DNA of 48,856 nucleotides from an uncultured Lachnospiraceae bacterium. GTDB taxonomy: Bacteria > Bacillota > Clostridia > Lachnospirales > Lachnospiraceae. Both the position numbers and the translations under genes were made by a program. The notes below the pieces were generated by a model. The model searched no databases. It was given only the letters and a program-made list of their open reading frames with translations, and had not been told where the DNA came from. Position 1 is the stretch's first letter; each line of letters starts with the position of its first letter. This document shows, one piece after another, positions 7,872 to 16,608 of this stretch. The stretch is taken from positions 1 through 48,856 of the forward strand of contig ONBW01000021.1 in the NCBI GenBank assembly GCA_900316165.1, given 5' to 3'.

Positions 7872-7925
7872 GATACGAAAAGCCTTCCGTGGACGTAAAG
7901 TTAAGTCCATTTTAACTGTTTGAGA

Positions 7926-7954
7926 TTGAAAAGAACCGGAATCTATGATATTCT
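7926..7954 (+). promoter_or_regulatory. Putative promoter of the KAP NTPase gene
   Basis: TTGAAA (7926-7931), a 17-base spacer and TATTCT (7949-7954), about 50 bases before the ATG at 8008. It diverges from the type B nuclease promoter about 55 bases away. Confidence 0.5.
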
Positions 7955-8007
7955 ACTCATGAGAGCAGTTAACGCATGTAACCTGGCAATCATGAGACCG
8001 ATGAAGT

Positions 8008-10161
8008 ATGTTTGATAATATTGAGACAGATTTACCAATAGACAATTTCAAAGACGATAAGCTGAGCCGCAAAAGCTTTGTATACTACATAGTCGATAAA
8101 ATCATGCAATGCGATGTAAACAACCGCCCATTCTGCATAGGAATAACTGGCTCATGGGGAAACGGAAAATCCTCCGTTCTTAATATGCTGCCCAAAGCAT
8201 TACCAGGAAAAGATTCAAAGGGCAAACTTATCTGTTTGAAATTTGACCCTTGGAATTTTAATTCAGAAGACGATATTCTACATCAGTATTTTGATACTCT
8301 TTATTCACAGTTGCTAAACCAACAAGATCATAGCAAAGCTCTTGATAAGATTGCCCACCTCATCAAAGACTATGGCCGTCTGATTAAAGTCGGAGTCCCG
8401 TTCCTTAATATAACAGTTGCAGATATAGCAAAATCAATAGGTACAAATCTCGCCTTCTTAGCAAAATCTAAAAAGGGCCTTGCCGATATTAAGCAGGAAA
8501 TAGCTGATAAGATCAAGGAATGTACTGATTTCAGTAAGATCATCGTACTGATAGATAATATAGACCGACTGACATCCACAGAAATACAGCTCATATTCCA
8601 CATGGTATCATCCCTAGCAGATTTTCCGAAGACTATATTTGTCCTTACATACGATGAGGATATTGTTCTGCATGCTCTTTCGGATATGCAGGGAAAGGAT
8701 TACCGTCGCTATCTTGAGAAAATAATACAGCTTCCCATCAGGCTGCCCTATATGTCTGAAACAGTCAAACGCTCTATGCTTCTGGAATGTATCAGATCTC
8801 TTCGCAGACATAATAACTATGATACTGATGATAGTGGCTATATGCACCTTCTTCTGCCATATTGCCTGAAACTCATTGAAAACATTCGAGACATTAAGCG
8901 TCTGTATAATACTCTTGATGCCCGTGTATACATGATCGGCAAAGAAGCTAACATGACCGACCTTACCATAATCAGCCTGCTTGAAGAAAAAGAGCACGAA
9001 CTTTATGACTGGATAAGGACTCACAAATCTGCACTTACCGGAGACAACAGTGCGGTGTCGAAATTCAGCTCTGAAGAAATAGCTACGCTCTCTCAGATAA
9101 AAGGCAATATATTATCTTCGTACGATATATCAAGAATCTTATGTCTGATGTTTCCAAAATATGCCTCCGACACTGGTTCATCTGGATATACTACCGACAT
9201 CTACAAAATGCGCAGAACGTACAGAATGTGTCTTCCGGAATTCTTTGACATATATTATTCAATGAACCTTGAAACATCGAAAATCTCGTCGGGCGAAATT
9301 AAATCTATCGTAACCGGTCACCCGGAGGATCTGCCGTATTTCATAATATCTCTTGCAGAAATGCATGAAATCCATTCTTTTGCTGTAACAATTGAAGAAA
9401 TTATCGAAAATATATCCGAAGATACCAAGGTAATAATCATACAATCACTAATTGAAAACGATAGCATAATTGAGGCCACATCATCTTCGTATGAACAGGA
9501 TCCACAATCTGCAAGACAAGAATCCAGATTGCTGATCCAGTATCTACTTGAAAGGATCTCGAGCCCGTCCATATATAAGATTATGAGAACGCATATAAGT
9601 CCAACAGATAAGGATGGCATTGATATATCTCATTTTCTTATACATCTTATATTGGAATCCGATCAAGGTAGTTCTACAATCAGGTCATTATTAAAAAAAG
9701 ATCAGATTCATGAACTCGGAAACCTGTATATTAGTGGAATATTCGAGATTGATAAATCATTCAGCCTTATGGATTCAGGTTATCCAGAGTATTATATGGA
9801 TATACGCTATATCGACAAAGATAATTTCAATCTGTATTTGCAAAAAAAATTCCAGTTAAATCCTCTGAATAAATTAAAATTTCTCGAAGGATGCCTCGCC
9901 ATCACTGGAAACAATTACTTTCTTCAGATCGATCAATCCGTCCTGACCTCAATAATCGATGACAAAGATATATGGCAGACCCTCGATAAGGCCAGGGCAG
10001 ATGGCAGAATCCTCGAATTATCCGACAATCAGCTCTATGCTGTTGCCGCCTATAAACTTCTTAAGGAAACTGCAGGCGATGATGACAGTCTGTCAGCACA
10101 TCTGGACAAACCGATTGCTGACTGTCAGGCACTTGCCAATCAGTGGAAAGAATCTCAATAG
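8008..10161 (+). CDS. KAP family P-loop NTPase, 717 aa
   Basis: N-terminal KAP domain. The lead-in LPIDNFKDDKLSRKSFVYYI is typical. Walker A is GSWGNGKS (residues 48-55), Walker B is IIVLIDNIDRL (178-188), and YLEKIIQLPIRLP (about 235-247) is the family's conserved strand. The remaining 400 or so residues are helical and variable, probably a sensing or effector part. No transmembrane segments are obvious, whereas many KAP proteins carry them inside the NTPase domain. KAP NTPases include the phage-exclusion protein PifA, and they often sit in defence islands. An antiphage role is plausible here but is inferred from family and neighbours. No strong Shine-Dalgarno sequence is visible. It is convergent with the small secreted gene, with only 14 bases between the stops. 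Confidence 0.85.
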   Translation: MFDNIETDLPIDNFKDDKLSRKSFVYYIVDKIMQCDVNNRPFCIGITGSWGNGKSSVLNMLPKALPGKDSKGKLICLKFDPWNFNSEDDILHQYFDTLYSQLLNQQDHSKALDKIAHLIKDYGRLIKVGVPFLNITVADIAKSIGTNLAFLAKSKKGLADIKQEIADKIKECTDFSKIIVLIDNIDRLTSTEIQLIFHMVSSLADFPKTIFVLTYDEDIVLHALSDMQGKDYRRYLEKIIQLPIRLPYMSETVKRSMLLECIRSLRRHNNYDTDDSGYMHLLLPYCLKLIENIRDIKRLYNTLDARVYMIGKEANMTDLTIISLLEEKEHELYDWIRTHKSALTGDNSAVSKFSSEEIATLSQIKGNILSSYDISRILCLMFPKYASDTGSSGYTTDIYKMRRTYRMCLPEFFDIYYSMNLETSKISSGEIKSIVTGHPEDLPYFIISLAEMHEIHSFAVTIEEIIENISEDTKVIIIQSLIENDSIIEATSSSYEQDPQSARQESRLLIQYLLERISSPSIYKIMRTHISPTDKDGIDISHFLIHLILESDQGSSTIRSLLKKDQIHELGNLYISGIFEIDKSFSLMDSGYPEYYMDIRYIDKDNFNLYLQKKFQLNPLNKLKFLEGCLAITGNNYFLQIDQSVLTSIIDDKDIWQTLDKARADGRILELSDNQLYAVAAYKLLKETAGDDDSLSAHLDKPIADCQALANQWKESQ

Positions 10162-10175
10162 TATTGTTCAACTGC

Positions 10176-11012
10176 TCAGAACCCCAGCGTATCCACTCCA
10201 TACCCGAACTTCTGGTTCAGATAGGTATCGAGAAGTGCCAGGCTTGATTTGAACTGAGCCGATGCCTGCTTCTGATATGATGCGATCTGCGGAGTCGTCA
10301 GATACTGTGGAAAAACAATATTATATGCACTAGTGTTCTTCCCTGCGATTTTCGAAGCCTTCACCTCATCAATGGTTGCAGACCAGTCATCAATGCTGTT
10401 CTGACGATGATTCAGCGAAAAAGTCCTGACATTACCATCGGCAGAAATAAGGAAGGTAAGAGACCAGTATGACTGAGTCGTCTTGTTTCCGCCATTCATA
10501 TCGATGCAGATGCTGTCAGTATCACCATAGTGCGAATATAAGTAGACCGAGTAAGTATTATCACCGCTAGTCTGCGGATCTGAATAGATCTGTGTCCCCT
10601 TCGGCGAAAAAATGCCGTTCTGGTCGATATAGTCTGTAAGAGTCTGGAAATTAGGCACTACCGGCAGAGTGACCTTATACTTGCATTTATACTTCTTCTT
10701 ACCCACCTTGCAGGTGATAGTACCTGATCCTCCTGTAAGCGCCATTATTGTAACAGATCTCTTATCAGCAGCTATAGAGATCGATATCGGGGTCGAATCA
10801 GGATCTGCACTCGAAAAACTCCACGAAATTTTCGAATTCTTCGAAGTGTTTTTAACCGAAAGCGAATAAGGAACTCCTTTCGCAGTCATAGTAATGCTTT
10901 TCTTCGAAAGCTTAACCTTCTTCTTCGCAGCCTGAGCTGGTGTCGCACTTACTGTAATCACCATAGCCAACGCCAGTACCGCTGCAGTTATTTTTTTTAA
11001 AAAATTTTTCAT
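10176..11012 (-). CDS. Small secreted Ig-like protein (paralogue of the gene at 212-1102)
   Basis: Starts at the ATG at 11012 (MKNFLKKITAAVLALAMVIT) with GAGGAG 10 bases upstream; the longer frame is rejected. Signal peptide with likely cleavage after TPAQA. An Ig-like domain follows (KVKLSKKSITMTAKG ... GSGTITCKVGKKKYKCKYKV), then a C-terminal region of about 150 residues ending NQKFGYGVDTLGF. The paralogue ends with the related FGYGVQNIGF. It is linked to the upstream large Ig-like gene through a conserved terminator. Function unknown; probably an extracellular partner of the large protein, judged from the conserved pairing. Confidence 0.8.
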   Translation of the reverse strand: MKNFLKKITAAVLALAMVITVSATPAQAAKKKVKLSKKSITMTAKGVPYSLSVKNTSKNSKISWSFSSADPDSTPISISIAADKRSVTIMALTGGSGTITCKVGKKKYKCKYKVTLPVVPNFQTLTDYIDQNGIFSPKGTQIYSDPQTSGDNTYSVYLYSHYGDTDSICIDMNGGNKTTQSYWSLTFLISADGNVRTFSLNHRQNSIDDWSATIDEVKASKIAGKNTSAYNIVFPQYLTTPQIASYQKQASAQFKSSLALLDTYLNQKFGYGVDTLGF

Positions 11013-11051
11013 TATCTTTGTACTCCTCTGTGATATCAGAATTTTTCTTAT

Positions 11052-11088
11052 AAAAAAAGCCCGGATCACTGGGAGGAGTGGTCCGAGC
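11052..11088 (-). terminator. Terminator/attenuator between large and small Ig-like genes (copy 2)
   Basis: On the minus strand: GCTCGGACCACT, loop CCTCCC, AGTGATCCGGGC, then TTTTTTT. Eleven of 12 positions pair. It is the counterpart of 1123-1159, with the same loop. The string CTCCTC at the loop is complementary to the GAGGAG ribosome binding site a short distance downstream in both copies. Confidence 0.8.
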
Positions 11089-11171
11089 CTGAATTTCAGG
11101 TTTATGCGGAAAATTTCAGGGTTCCGCTATTCCTTTGTCAAATATGTTGATTGTTTTTGAAGGATTGGGTA

Positions 11172-13436
11172 TTACTTCTTGTCAGTCTTCTTAGTAATAG
11201 TCTTAGAATATGATCCAACAAGCTTCTTTCCTGTTGCATCATAGATGTAAGCCTTCCAGGTAACCTTTACCTTGCCACCCTTGAGGTTAGTAACCTTTAC
11301 ACCAGTAACCTTTGCAGGCTTTGCTACAGTATTGTCTGAAGCGCCATAAACGTAAACAGTTACATCCTTTGAACCTGGCTGATAATTTGCATCACCAGCA
11401 TCGGTTACAGTAATTGTAGCCACACCAGCCTTTACAGCTGTAACAACACCAGTCTTGGCGTCAACAGTAGCAACATCCGTATCGTTAGAAGCGTAGCTCA
11501 GAGCTGATCCTGAAGCAACAACTGTTCCAGTCTCACCAACATTGAGGTTCAGAGACTTTGTCTCAACATTCAGTCTGCTAGCAAGCTTCTCATTGCTGTA
11601 GTAAACTGTGATGTATGCAGGTGTAGGAGCCTTTGCAGTATTTGTAGAAGCTCCGGTGATCTCAACGATAGCCTTGCCCTCTGCAGTAGTATTGTATGTA
11701 ACAGTACCATCAGCTGCAAGTGTGATGTTGGAATCAGTTCCTGTGACATATGAACCGTCAGCAAGCTGATTTACGATCCTGTATGAAAGGTCAGCAGCTG
11801 GTGTAACAGTAGCCTTAATCTTGGCGCTTCTAGTAAGCTTATTGAGATATACATCCTCAGCAACGATCTTGTTGTTGATGTACTTGTCAGTTACATTTAC
11901 ACGTACCTGAATCTCAGCATCACCGTAATGAGTAGTATCTGACTCAGCCTTGATTGTAACTACGGCATTACCAACCTTCTTTGCTACAAGCTTTCCACCA
12001 GAAACCTCAACTACTGAAGTGTCATTTGAAGTAACTGTTGTCTTAGTTGGGTTAGTTGTAGTATAAGCAAATGCTACAGACTGAAGATCGGCAGTAGAAA
12101 GCTGAACATTCTTTACCTCTGAAGCATTCTTTACAGAACCATTTGAAGCATATGAAGCCTGTGCAGCAACTTCCTTATCAGTACCTACAGTAGCAGTAAC
12201 CTTAGTGAAGTTAGTGCCGTCACGACGAGCAATAACACGAATGACAGCAAGCTTCAGTTTTGCGTCTGAGTATTTATCTGTATCAAGGTCGGTGCTTGTC
12301 TTTTTACCGAGATTGTTGTATACGAGTATATCGTAATACTTCTCAACGCCTGAAAGAGCCTGAGCTGTTGCAGAAACCTTGCCATCTTTAATCTTCAGAT
12401 CAGATGATGTATAGTCAGCAAGCGCAGTACTAATATTTTTCGTAGCACCTGTGATATTTCGTGCTGCACCAGAATATACAAGTTTTTCGTCTGAACGCTG
12501 TGGATCATCAAGCTTACCACCAAGCTCTGCCTCTGGGGCATCTGCTGAAAGTGTAATGGTCTTAACGATCGGAGCAGTAGCAGAAAGCTTACCTTCTCCA
12601 ACTTCTGTACCACTTACAGAAAGAGTTGACTTCTTAGCTACAACCTTGAAATAAATGTCCTTAGAAGCACTTTCTCTCTTCTGTGTAGCAACATTATAAC
12701 GAGTCCACTCAATTTTAATGGTTGTTTCACCAGATTTAAGATACTGTAAGGTTATCTTATTGTTATCAACGCCTGAAGCTTCGTTAGTTGTATGATCTGG
12801 AAGGTCAGACTGCGCATAAGGCACCACCTTGATTACGCTCGCATCAGCTGATGAAACCTTGGTGAGCGCTTTATTGGTATAGTAACCAGCATCTGGTTTA
12901 AGATCGAAACTGAAATTTGCGGTTGCGTTTGATGGATTAACTTCAACTACGTATGGATTTCCCTTAGTACCATCTCCATTGAAACCTGTCTTATTTGCAA
13001 CAATACCGTTAGTGCTGTCGCCAGGTGCGGTGACTGTTACTGGTACAGTGTATGTCTGAGTTCCACCATTTGTACTGTAAGTTACTTTGACATCTGTGCT
13101 TGCAGTTACTTTTATACCAGTGATTCTGAATGAGTATGTCTGATCCATCCAGGTACCTGATGCAACGCCTGATGTTACGGTTGAGTTAGCTACATTAAGG
13201 CTATCAAGCTTAATGTAATCTGAATCAAACTCAACTTTATACTGGGTCCCTTCGTTAGCCATTTTTGGTACGTCGAACAGTGCAGAGCCTCCAACGGATA
13301 CTGTTACTGCGGACTCCTTTGTAAAGTCCTTGTTACCGGCAGCTTTCGCCGTAACACCTAGGTTTGCAATCGGAGCAAATGTAAATACAGTTGCTGCTGC
13401 AAGCACCAGGGCTAAACCTTTTTTAAGATTTAACAT
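11172..13436 (-). CDS. Large secreted Ig-like (Big_2) surface protein, 754 aa, with shortened C-terminal domain
   Basis: Signal peptide MLNLKKGLALVLAAATVFTF is nearly identical to that of the 805-residue paralogue. Multiple Ig-like modules follow, with a clear Big_2 domain near residues 615-700 (LNLNVGETGTVVASGSAL, ASNDTDVATVDAKTGVV, KAGVATITVTDAGD). The C-terminus keeps PAKVTGVKVTNLKGGKVKV and then passes directly to KAYIYDATGKKLVGSYS. About 43 residues present in the middle of the paralogue's fibronectin-like domain are missing. It ends KTDKK with no anchor motif. AGGAGG precedes the ATG by 11 bases. The structured leader is at 13540-13729. Probably an abundant extracellular structural or adhesive protein. 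Confidence 0.85.
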   Translation of the reverse strand: MLNLKKGLALVLAAATVFTFAPIANLGVTAKAAGNKDFTKESAVTVSVGGSALFDVPKMANEGTQYKVEFDSDYIKLDSLNVANSTVTSGVASGTWMDQTYSFRITGIKVTASTDVKVTYSTNGGTQTYTVPVTVTAPGDSTNGIVANKTGFNGDGTKGNPYVVEVNPSNATANFSFDLKPDAGYYTNKALTKVSSADASVIKVVPYAQSDLPDHTTNEASGVDNNKITLQYLKSGETTIKIEWTRYNVATQKRESASKDIYFKVVAKKSTLSVSGTEVGEGKLSATAPIVKTITLSADAPEAELGGKLDDPQRSDEKLVYSGAARNITGATKNISTALADYTSSDLKIKDGKVSATAQALSGVEKYYDILVYNNLGKKTSTDLDTDKYSDAKLKLAVIRVIARRDGTNFTKVTATVGTDKEVAAQASYASNGSVKNASEVKNVQLSTADLQSVAFAYTTTNPTKTTVTSNDTSVVEVSGGKLVAKKVGNAVVTIKAESDTTHYGDAEIQVRVNVTDKYINNKIVAEDVYLNKLTRSAKIKATVTPAADLSYRIVNQLADGSYVTGTDSNITLAADGTVTYNTTAEGKAIVEITGASTNTAKAPTPAYITVYYSNEKLASRLNVETKSLNLNVGETGTVVASGSALSYASNDTDVATVDAKTGVVTAVKAGVATITVTDAGDANYQPGSKDVTVYVYGASDNTVAKPAKVTGVKVTNLKGGKVKVTWKAYIYDATGKKLVGSYSKTITKKTDKK

Positions 13437-13539
13437 AATTTGTGATTCCTCCTATTCTGGGAGCGGGAATTATTACACTGAAATCCCATTAGGAACTTCA
13501 GCTGTGATTCCAGTCCCAATTGGAATGTTTTTCATTGTG

Positions 13540-13729
13540 CTACGCGGAAGATGACCTCCCAATCATTTATTATGAAGATATCAAGGCGAATCCACCGGCT
13601 CTGGCATGCGTCGCCAGAAGGTGAATCAGATAACTTCCTTTTCCACGTTCCTCCGGGAAAAACCATTATGATATGAAGCGGATGTGATCCGCACCACATT
13701 TTCTGGTTCGCTGTATCCCCATCGGACAA
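13540..13729 (-). ncRNA. Conserved structured leader RNA, copy 2 (candidate cis-regulatory element)
   Basis: Shares ordered blocks with 3930-4150 upstream of the paralogous gene. Helix 1: GCGAACC (13705-13711) with GGATTCGC (13586-13593), with one bulged A. Helix 2: ACGTGGAA (13641-13648) with TTCCGCGT (13542-13549). Relative to copy 1, helix 2 has an A-U to G-C change and U-A to U-G and G-U to A-U changes that keep pairing. The interval between ACGTG and GACGCATGC is much shorter than in copy 1. A further shared hairpin (ATTCCAATTGGGACTGGAAT) follows downstream. Confidence 0.55.
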
Positions 13730-13918
13730 GTCAAGAATACGGATTTTCGGCTGCCCCTGCAATTGCCATAACTCAGCTTCCGCTATGTGGGTAACACTCT
13801 CCCTATAATCGTCCGTTTATTTTTCTATGCTTTCACACACGTTTTCTGAAAAAATTTTTCATCCTTCAATTTTCATTTAATATTTTACTTTTCACCGGAT
13901 TTACAGTAGAATTGGCTC

Positions 13919-14862
13919 ATGAAATACGATAAGAACGACATCGATCATATCTCCGACTTCTCCGAGTCACTACGCGCAGTCTGCGACGATATAAAGGCCG
14001 GAGTCCCGAAGTCCCGTGCGTGTGAAAAGCACGGCGTTAGCCTCACCATGTTCAATAAGATCATGCACGGCCTGCGCAAAACCACGGGCCAGGATTGCAT
14101 CACCCCCCCCAGAACATTAGTTCATATGAGCCGTGGCAGGATCGACTAGCCGCCGACCTGGGAGGAGATGAGGACACCTATATCCCGGATGATTTTGAAC
14201 CAGAACTGGATTTTCTTGAAAAGACCTTCCTCACAGAAGGCGAATCCGAGGTGCTGAATGCTTTATATATGAACCACCTGCCTGTATCAATGATTGCCGA
14301 GCAGCTAAACATCGCCGAGAGCACAGTAAATACCCGCAGAAAATCAGCCCTGCGCAAGCTCTGCAAGCATCGTGATGAACTTTTTCATGGAAAAGAATAT
14401 GAAGATCGGCTCGCCGAGCTCGCCACACTTCGTGAGAAGCATATCACTGAGATCCGCTGGATCAGCGATGCGATTGATTATCTGAAGGATATGGATGCAG
14501 ATGCGCAGATCCCGATAGATGAGACCGAAGTCTCAGATGAAGCCAAAGCCTTTTTCCGCGCCAACGGCTTCTCAAAGATCGGCGACATAATGAATGTCCC
14601 GCTTGAAGACCTCTTTGTAAAAGTGACAGATGTATTTGATGATGAGGGAGCCTTCCTCTCAGTCGATTCCGGCATCTCGCCAGACACTCCCCTCTCTGAA
14701 ACCGGTCTCCTGCCAAAAACTGTAAAAGCCCTCGAATGGAAAAATCTCCACACCATCTCCGACGTCCTGAAGCTCTCCGCCATCGACGCCGTGAAGATTC
14801 CTCATGTGTCAGCAGACCAGATCGTCTATATCTACCGCCTCGTGCTATTCGGTGACAGCTGA
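13919..14862 (+). CDS. Regulator with sigma-region-4-like HTH and RNAP alpha-CTD-like domain, split by a C8 tract
   Basis: Two frames join at a run of eight C (14103-14110). The first (from ATG 13919) encodes 64 residues with an HTH-like segment (GVPKSRACEKHGVSLTMFNK) up to DCITPP, then leaves frame and stops at 14149. The second continues QNISSYEPWQDRLAADLGG to 14862. It carries a sigma-70 region 4/LuxR-type HTH (VLNALYMNHLPVSMIAEQLN ... ESTVNTRRKSALRKL) and C-terminal helix-hairpin-helix repeats like the RNA polymerase alpha C-terminal domain (LSETGLLPKTVKALEWKNLH). Nine C, or a -1 slip, would give one protein of about 314 residues. As sequenced, only the short N-terminal piece is made. A TAGAAT box lies 6 bases before the ATG, so the mRNA may be leaderless. 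Probably a DNA-binding transcription regulator. Confidence 0.6.
14103..14110 (+). repeat. C8 homopolymer at a reading-frame break
   Basis: Eight consecutive C within the regulator gene, at codons 62-64. The protein-coding frame before and after differs by one base. Adding one C, or removing two, restores one continuous frame. Candidate slipped-strand phase switch or sequencing undercall. Confidence 0.65.
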
Positions 14863-15007
14863 AACTTCATGCAGATCTATCCGGGTTCGTGTACCCACCG
14901 CTATTAAACTTCAAACATTTTAACTTTTTTCTTGTAAAAAAACCTTATTCATGGTATCATATCCACAGAGATACACGAGTGAAATCAGGATAGTCATGGA
15001 GGCTTTT

Positions 15008-16588
15008 ATGAACAGGCGTGAACTACCGGTAGGCATTCAGGATTTCAGAAAAATCAGACAGAACAACATGATGTACGTTGATAAGACACCGTATGTGTGG
15101 ACGCTGGCACAGACGAGCTGCCCTTATTTTCTGTCCAGACCGAGACGGTTCGGTAAGAGCCTGTTTACTTCTACGCTTGAATGCTATTTTAAGGGAGAAA
15201 AGGATCTGTTTAAGGGGCTCTATATATATGATAAAGAGAATGAACGTGGCGACAAAGCCTGGACCGAGTACCCTGTCATTTCCTTTTATCTTTCATCAGG
15301 CAGGTATAAAAGTCCTGACGGGCTTGAACTCACTCTTGATGAGACCTTATCCGAGTTTGAGGACAGATATGGCATAAAGCAGGGCAAATACGATCTGCCC
15401 AACCGTTTCAAAAGAGCGATCAAGGGCGCCTATGATCAGACGAATCGTGGCGTTGTTGTCCTGGTCGACGAATATGACAAGCCTCTGTTAGAAACCATGT
15501 ACGATAACCCTGAGCAGGAAGAAAGAAACCGCGATCTGTACAAAGCTTTTTTCTCTGCACTTAAGGATGTAGACGGTTACTTAAGGTTCGTGTTTTTCAC
15601 AGGGATCACGAAATTTACCAAGGTATCGATCTTCTCAGATCTGAACCAGCTGACCGATATTTCTCTGGCAAATGATTTCGCAGGTATCTGCGGTATCACA
15701 CAGGATGAGCTGGTCGACAATTTTCAGCCTGAAATACGTGCTCTGGCTGATGAACAGGAGATTTCATACGATGAGTGTCTGAATGAACTCCAGAGGAGAT
15801 ATGATGGTTATCATTTTTCCAAGAGAAGTGTTGGTGTCTACAATCCATATAGCCTTTTGAAGGCATTTTCATTCCGCGACTTTGGACGCTACTGGTTCGG
15901 ATCCGGTACACCGGAAATCCTCATCAAAAAGCTCCAGGATTCTGATCTTCCGCTCTCACGTATAAGTGAGGGTGTCGACGCCACCGAAGACGAGATAGAG
16001 GATTATACTCCTGAAAATGACAATCCGATACCACTCTTCTATCAGACCGGTTACCTGACGATATGCGGATACGATAGAGAATTCGAGCTCTACTCCCTGA
16101 AATTTCCGAATGACGAAGTGAGGTATGGTTTCCTGAATTCACTCGTACCATATGTACTCGGTTCCAGAAATGCTGAGAATCCCGCTTCTCTCAGGTATAT
16201 GTTTATGGATCTGAAGAAAGGAAAGCCGGACTCGTTCATCACCCGTCTGACCGCCCTATTTGGTGGAATTGCATACCCGGAGGGAGCACAGCCGGAATAT
16301 GAAGGCGAATGGTCCCGCCAGCTGTATCTTGTCATGAAGCTTATGGGTGCCCATGCCCAGACAGAGATTCACATGGCCACCGGTCGCGCTGACTGCGTAG
16401 TGAAGACTCCGGACTTTATCTACGTGTTCGAATTCAAGCTTGATAAGCCTGTTGAAGATGCGATGGCTCAGATCGAGGATAAAGGATATGCCATCCCCTA
16501 TTCTGCCGACAGCAGGAAGCTGTTCAAAATCGGGGTTGTGTTCTCCAGTGAAAAGAGAAATGTTGTAGACTGGAAGATTGTGGAATAG
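15008..16588 (+). CDS. AAA-ATPase-like / PD-(D/E)XK nuclease (PDDEXK_9) protein, 526 aa
   Basis: I choose the ATG at 15008 (MNRRELPVGIQDFRKI), with GGAGG five bases upstream; the longer frame starts at 14951. The N-terminal AAA-ATPase-like domain has the hallmark YVDKT, then SRPRRFGKSLF (Walker A-like), VVLVDEYDKPLLET (Walker B) and FTGITKFTKVSIFSDLN. The C-terminal PDDEXK_9 domain carries AHAQTEIHMATGRADCVV and FIYVFEFKLDKP, with the D and ExK catalytic residues. This architecture is very common in Lachnospiraceae and Bacteroides, in many copies per genome. Its role is not settled; mobile-element or defence functions have been suggested. It follows the split regulator and converges on the TetR gene. 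Confidence 0.85.
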   Translation: MNRRELPVGIQDFRKIRQNNMMYVDKTPYVWTLAQTSCPYFLSRPRRFGKSLFTSTLECYFKGEKDLFKGLYIYDKENERGDKAWTEYPVISFYLSSGRYKSPDGLELTLDETLSEFEDRYGIKQGKYDLPNRFKRAIKGAYDQTNRGVVVLVDEYDKPLLETMYDNPEQEERNRDLYKAFFSALKDVDGYLRFVFFTGITKFTKVSIFSDLNQLTDISLANDFAGICGITQDELVDNFQPEIRALADEQEISYDECLNELQRRYDGYHFSKRSVGVYNPYSLLKAFSFRDFGRYWFGSGTPEILIKKLQDSDLPLSRISEGVDATEDEIEDYTPENDNPIPLFYQTGYLTICGYDREFELYSLKFPNDEVRYGFLNSLVPYVLGSRNAENPASLRYMFMDLKKGKPDSFITRLTALFGGIAYPEGAQPEYEGEWSRQLYLVMKLMGAHAQTEIHMATGRADCVVKTPDFIYVFEFKLDKPVEDAMAQIEDKGYAIPYSADSRKLFKIGVVFSSEKRNVVDWKIVE

Positions 16589-16608
16589 AAGGAATCCTCA
16601 TGCGCATA

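Noticed and set aside
8614-9024. 136-codon minus-strand frame
   Set aside because: Antisense shadow inside the KAP NTPase coding sequence.
14095-14862. Separate gene starting at TTG 14095
   Set aside because: The TTG has no ribosome binding site, and the start lies just before the C8 run; joining to the upstream frame is a simpler reading.
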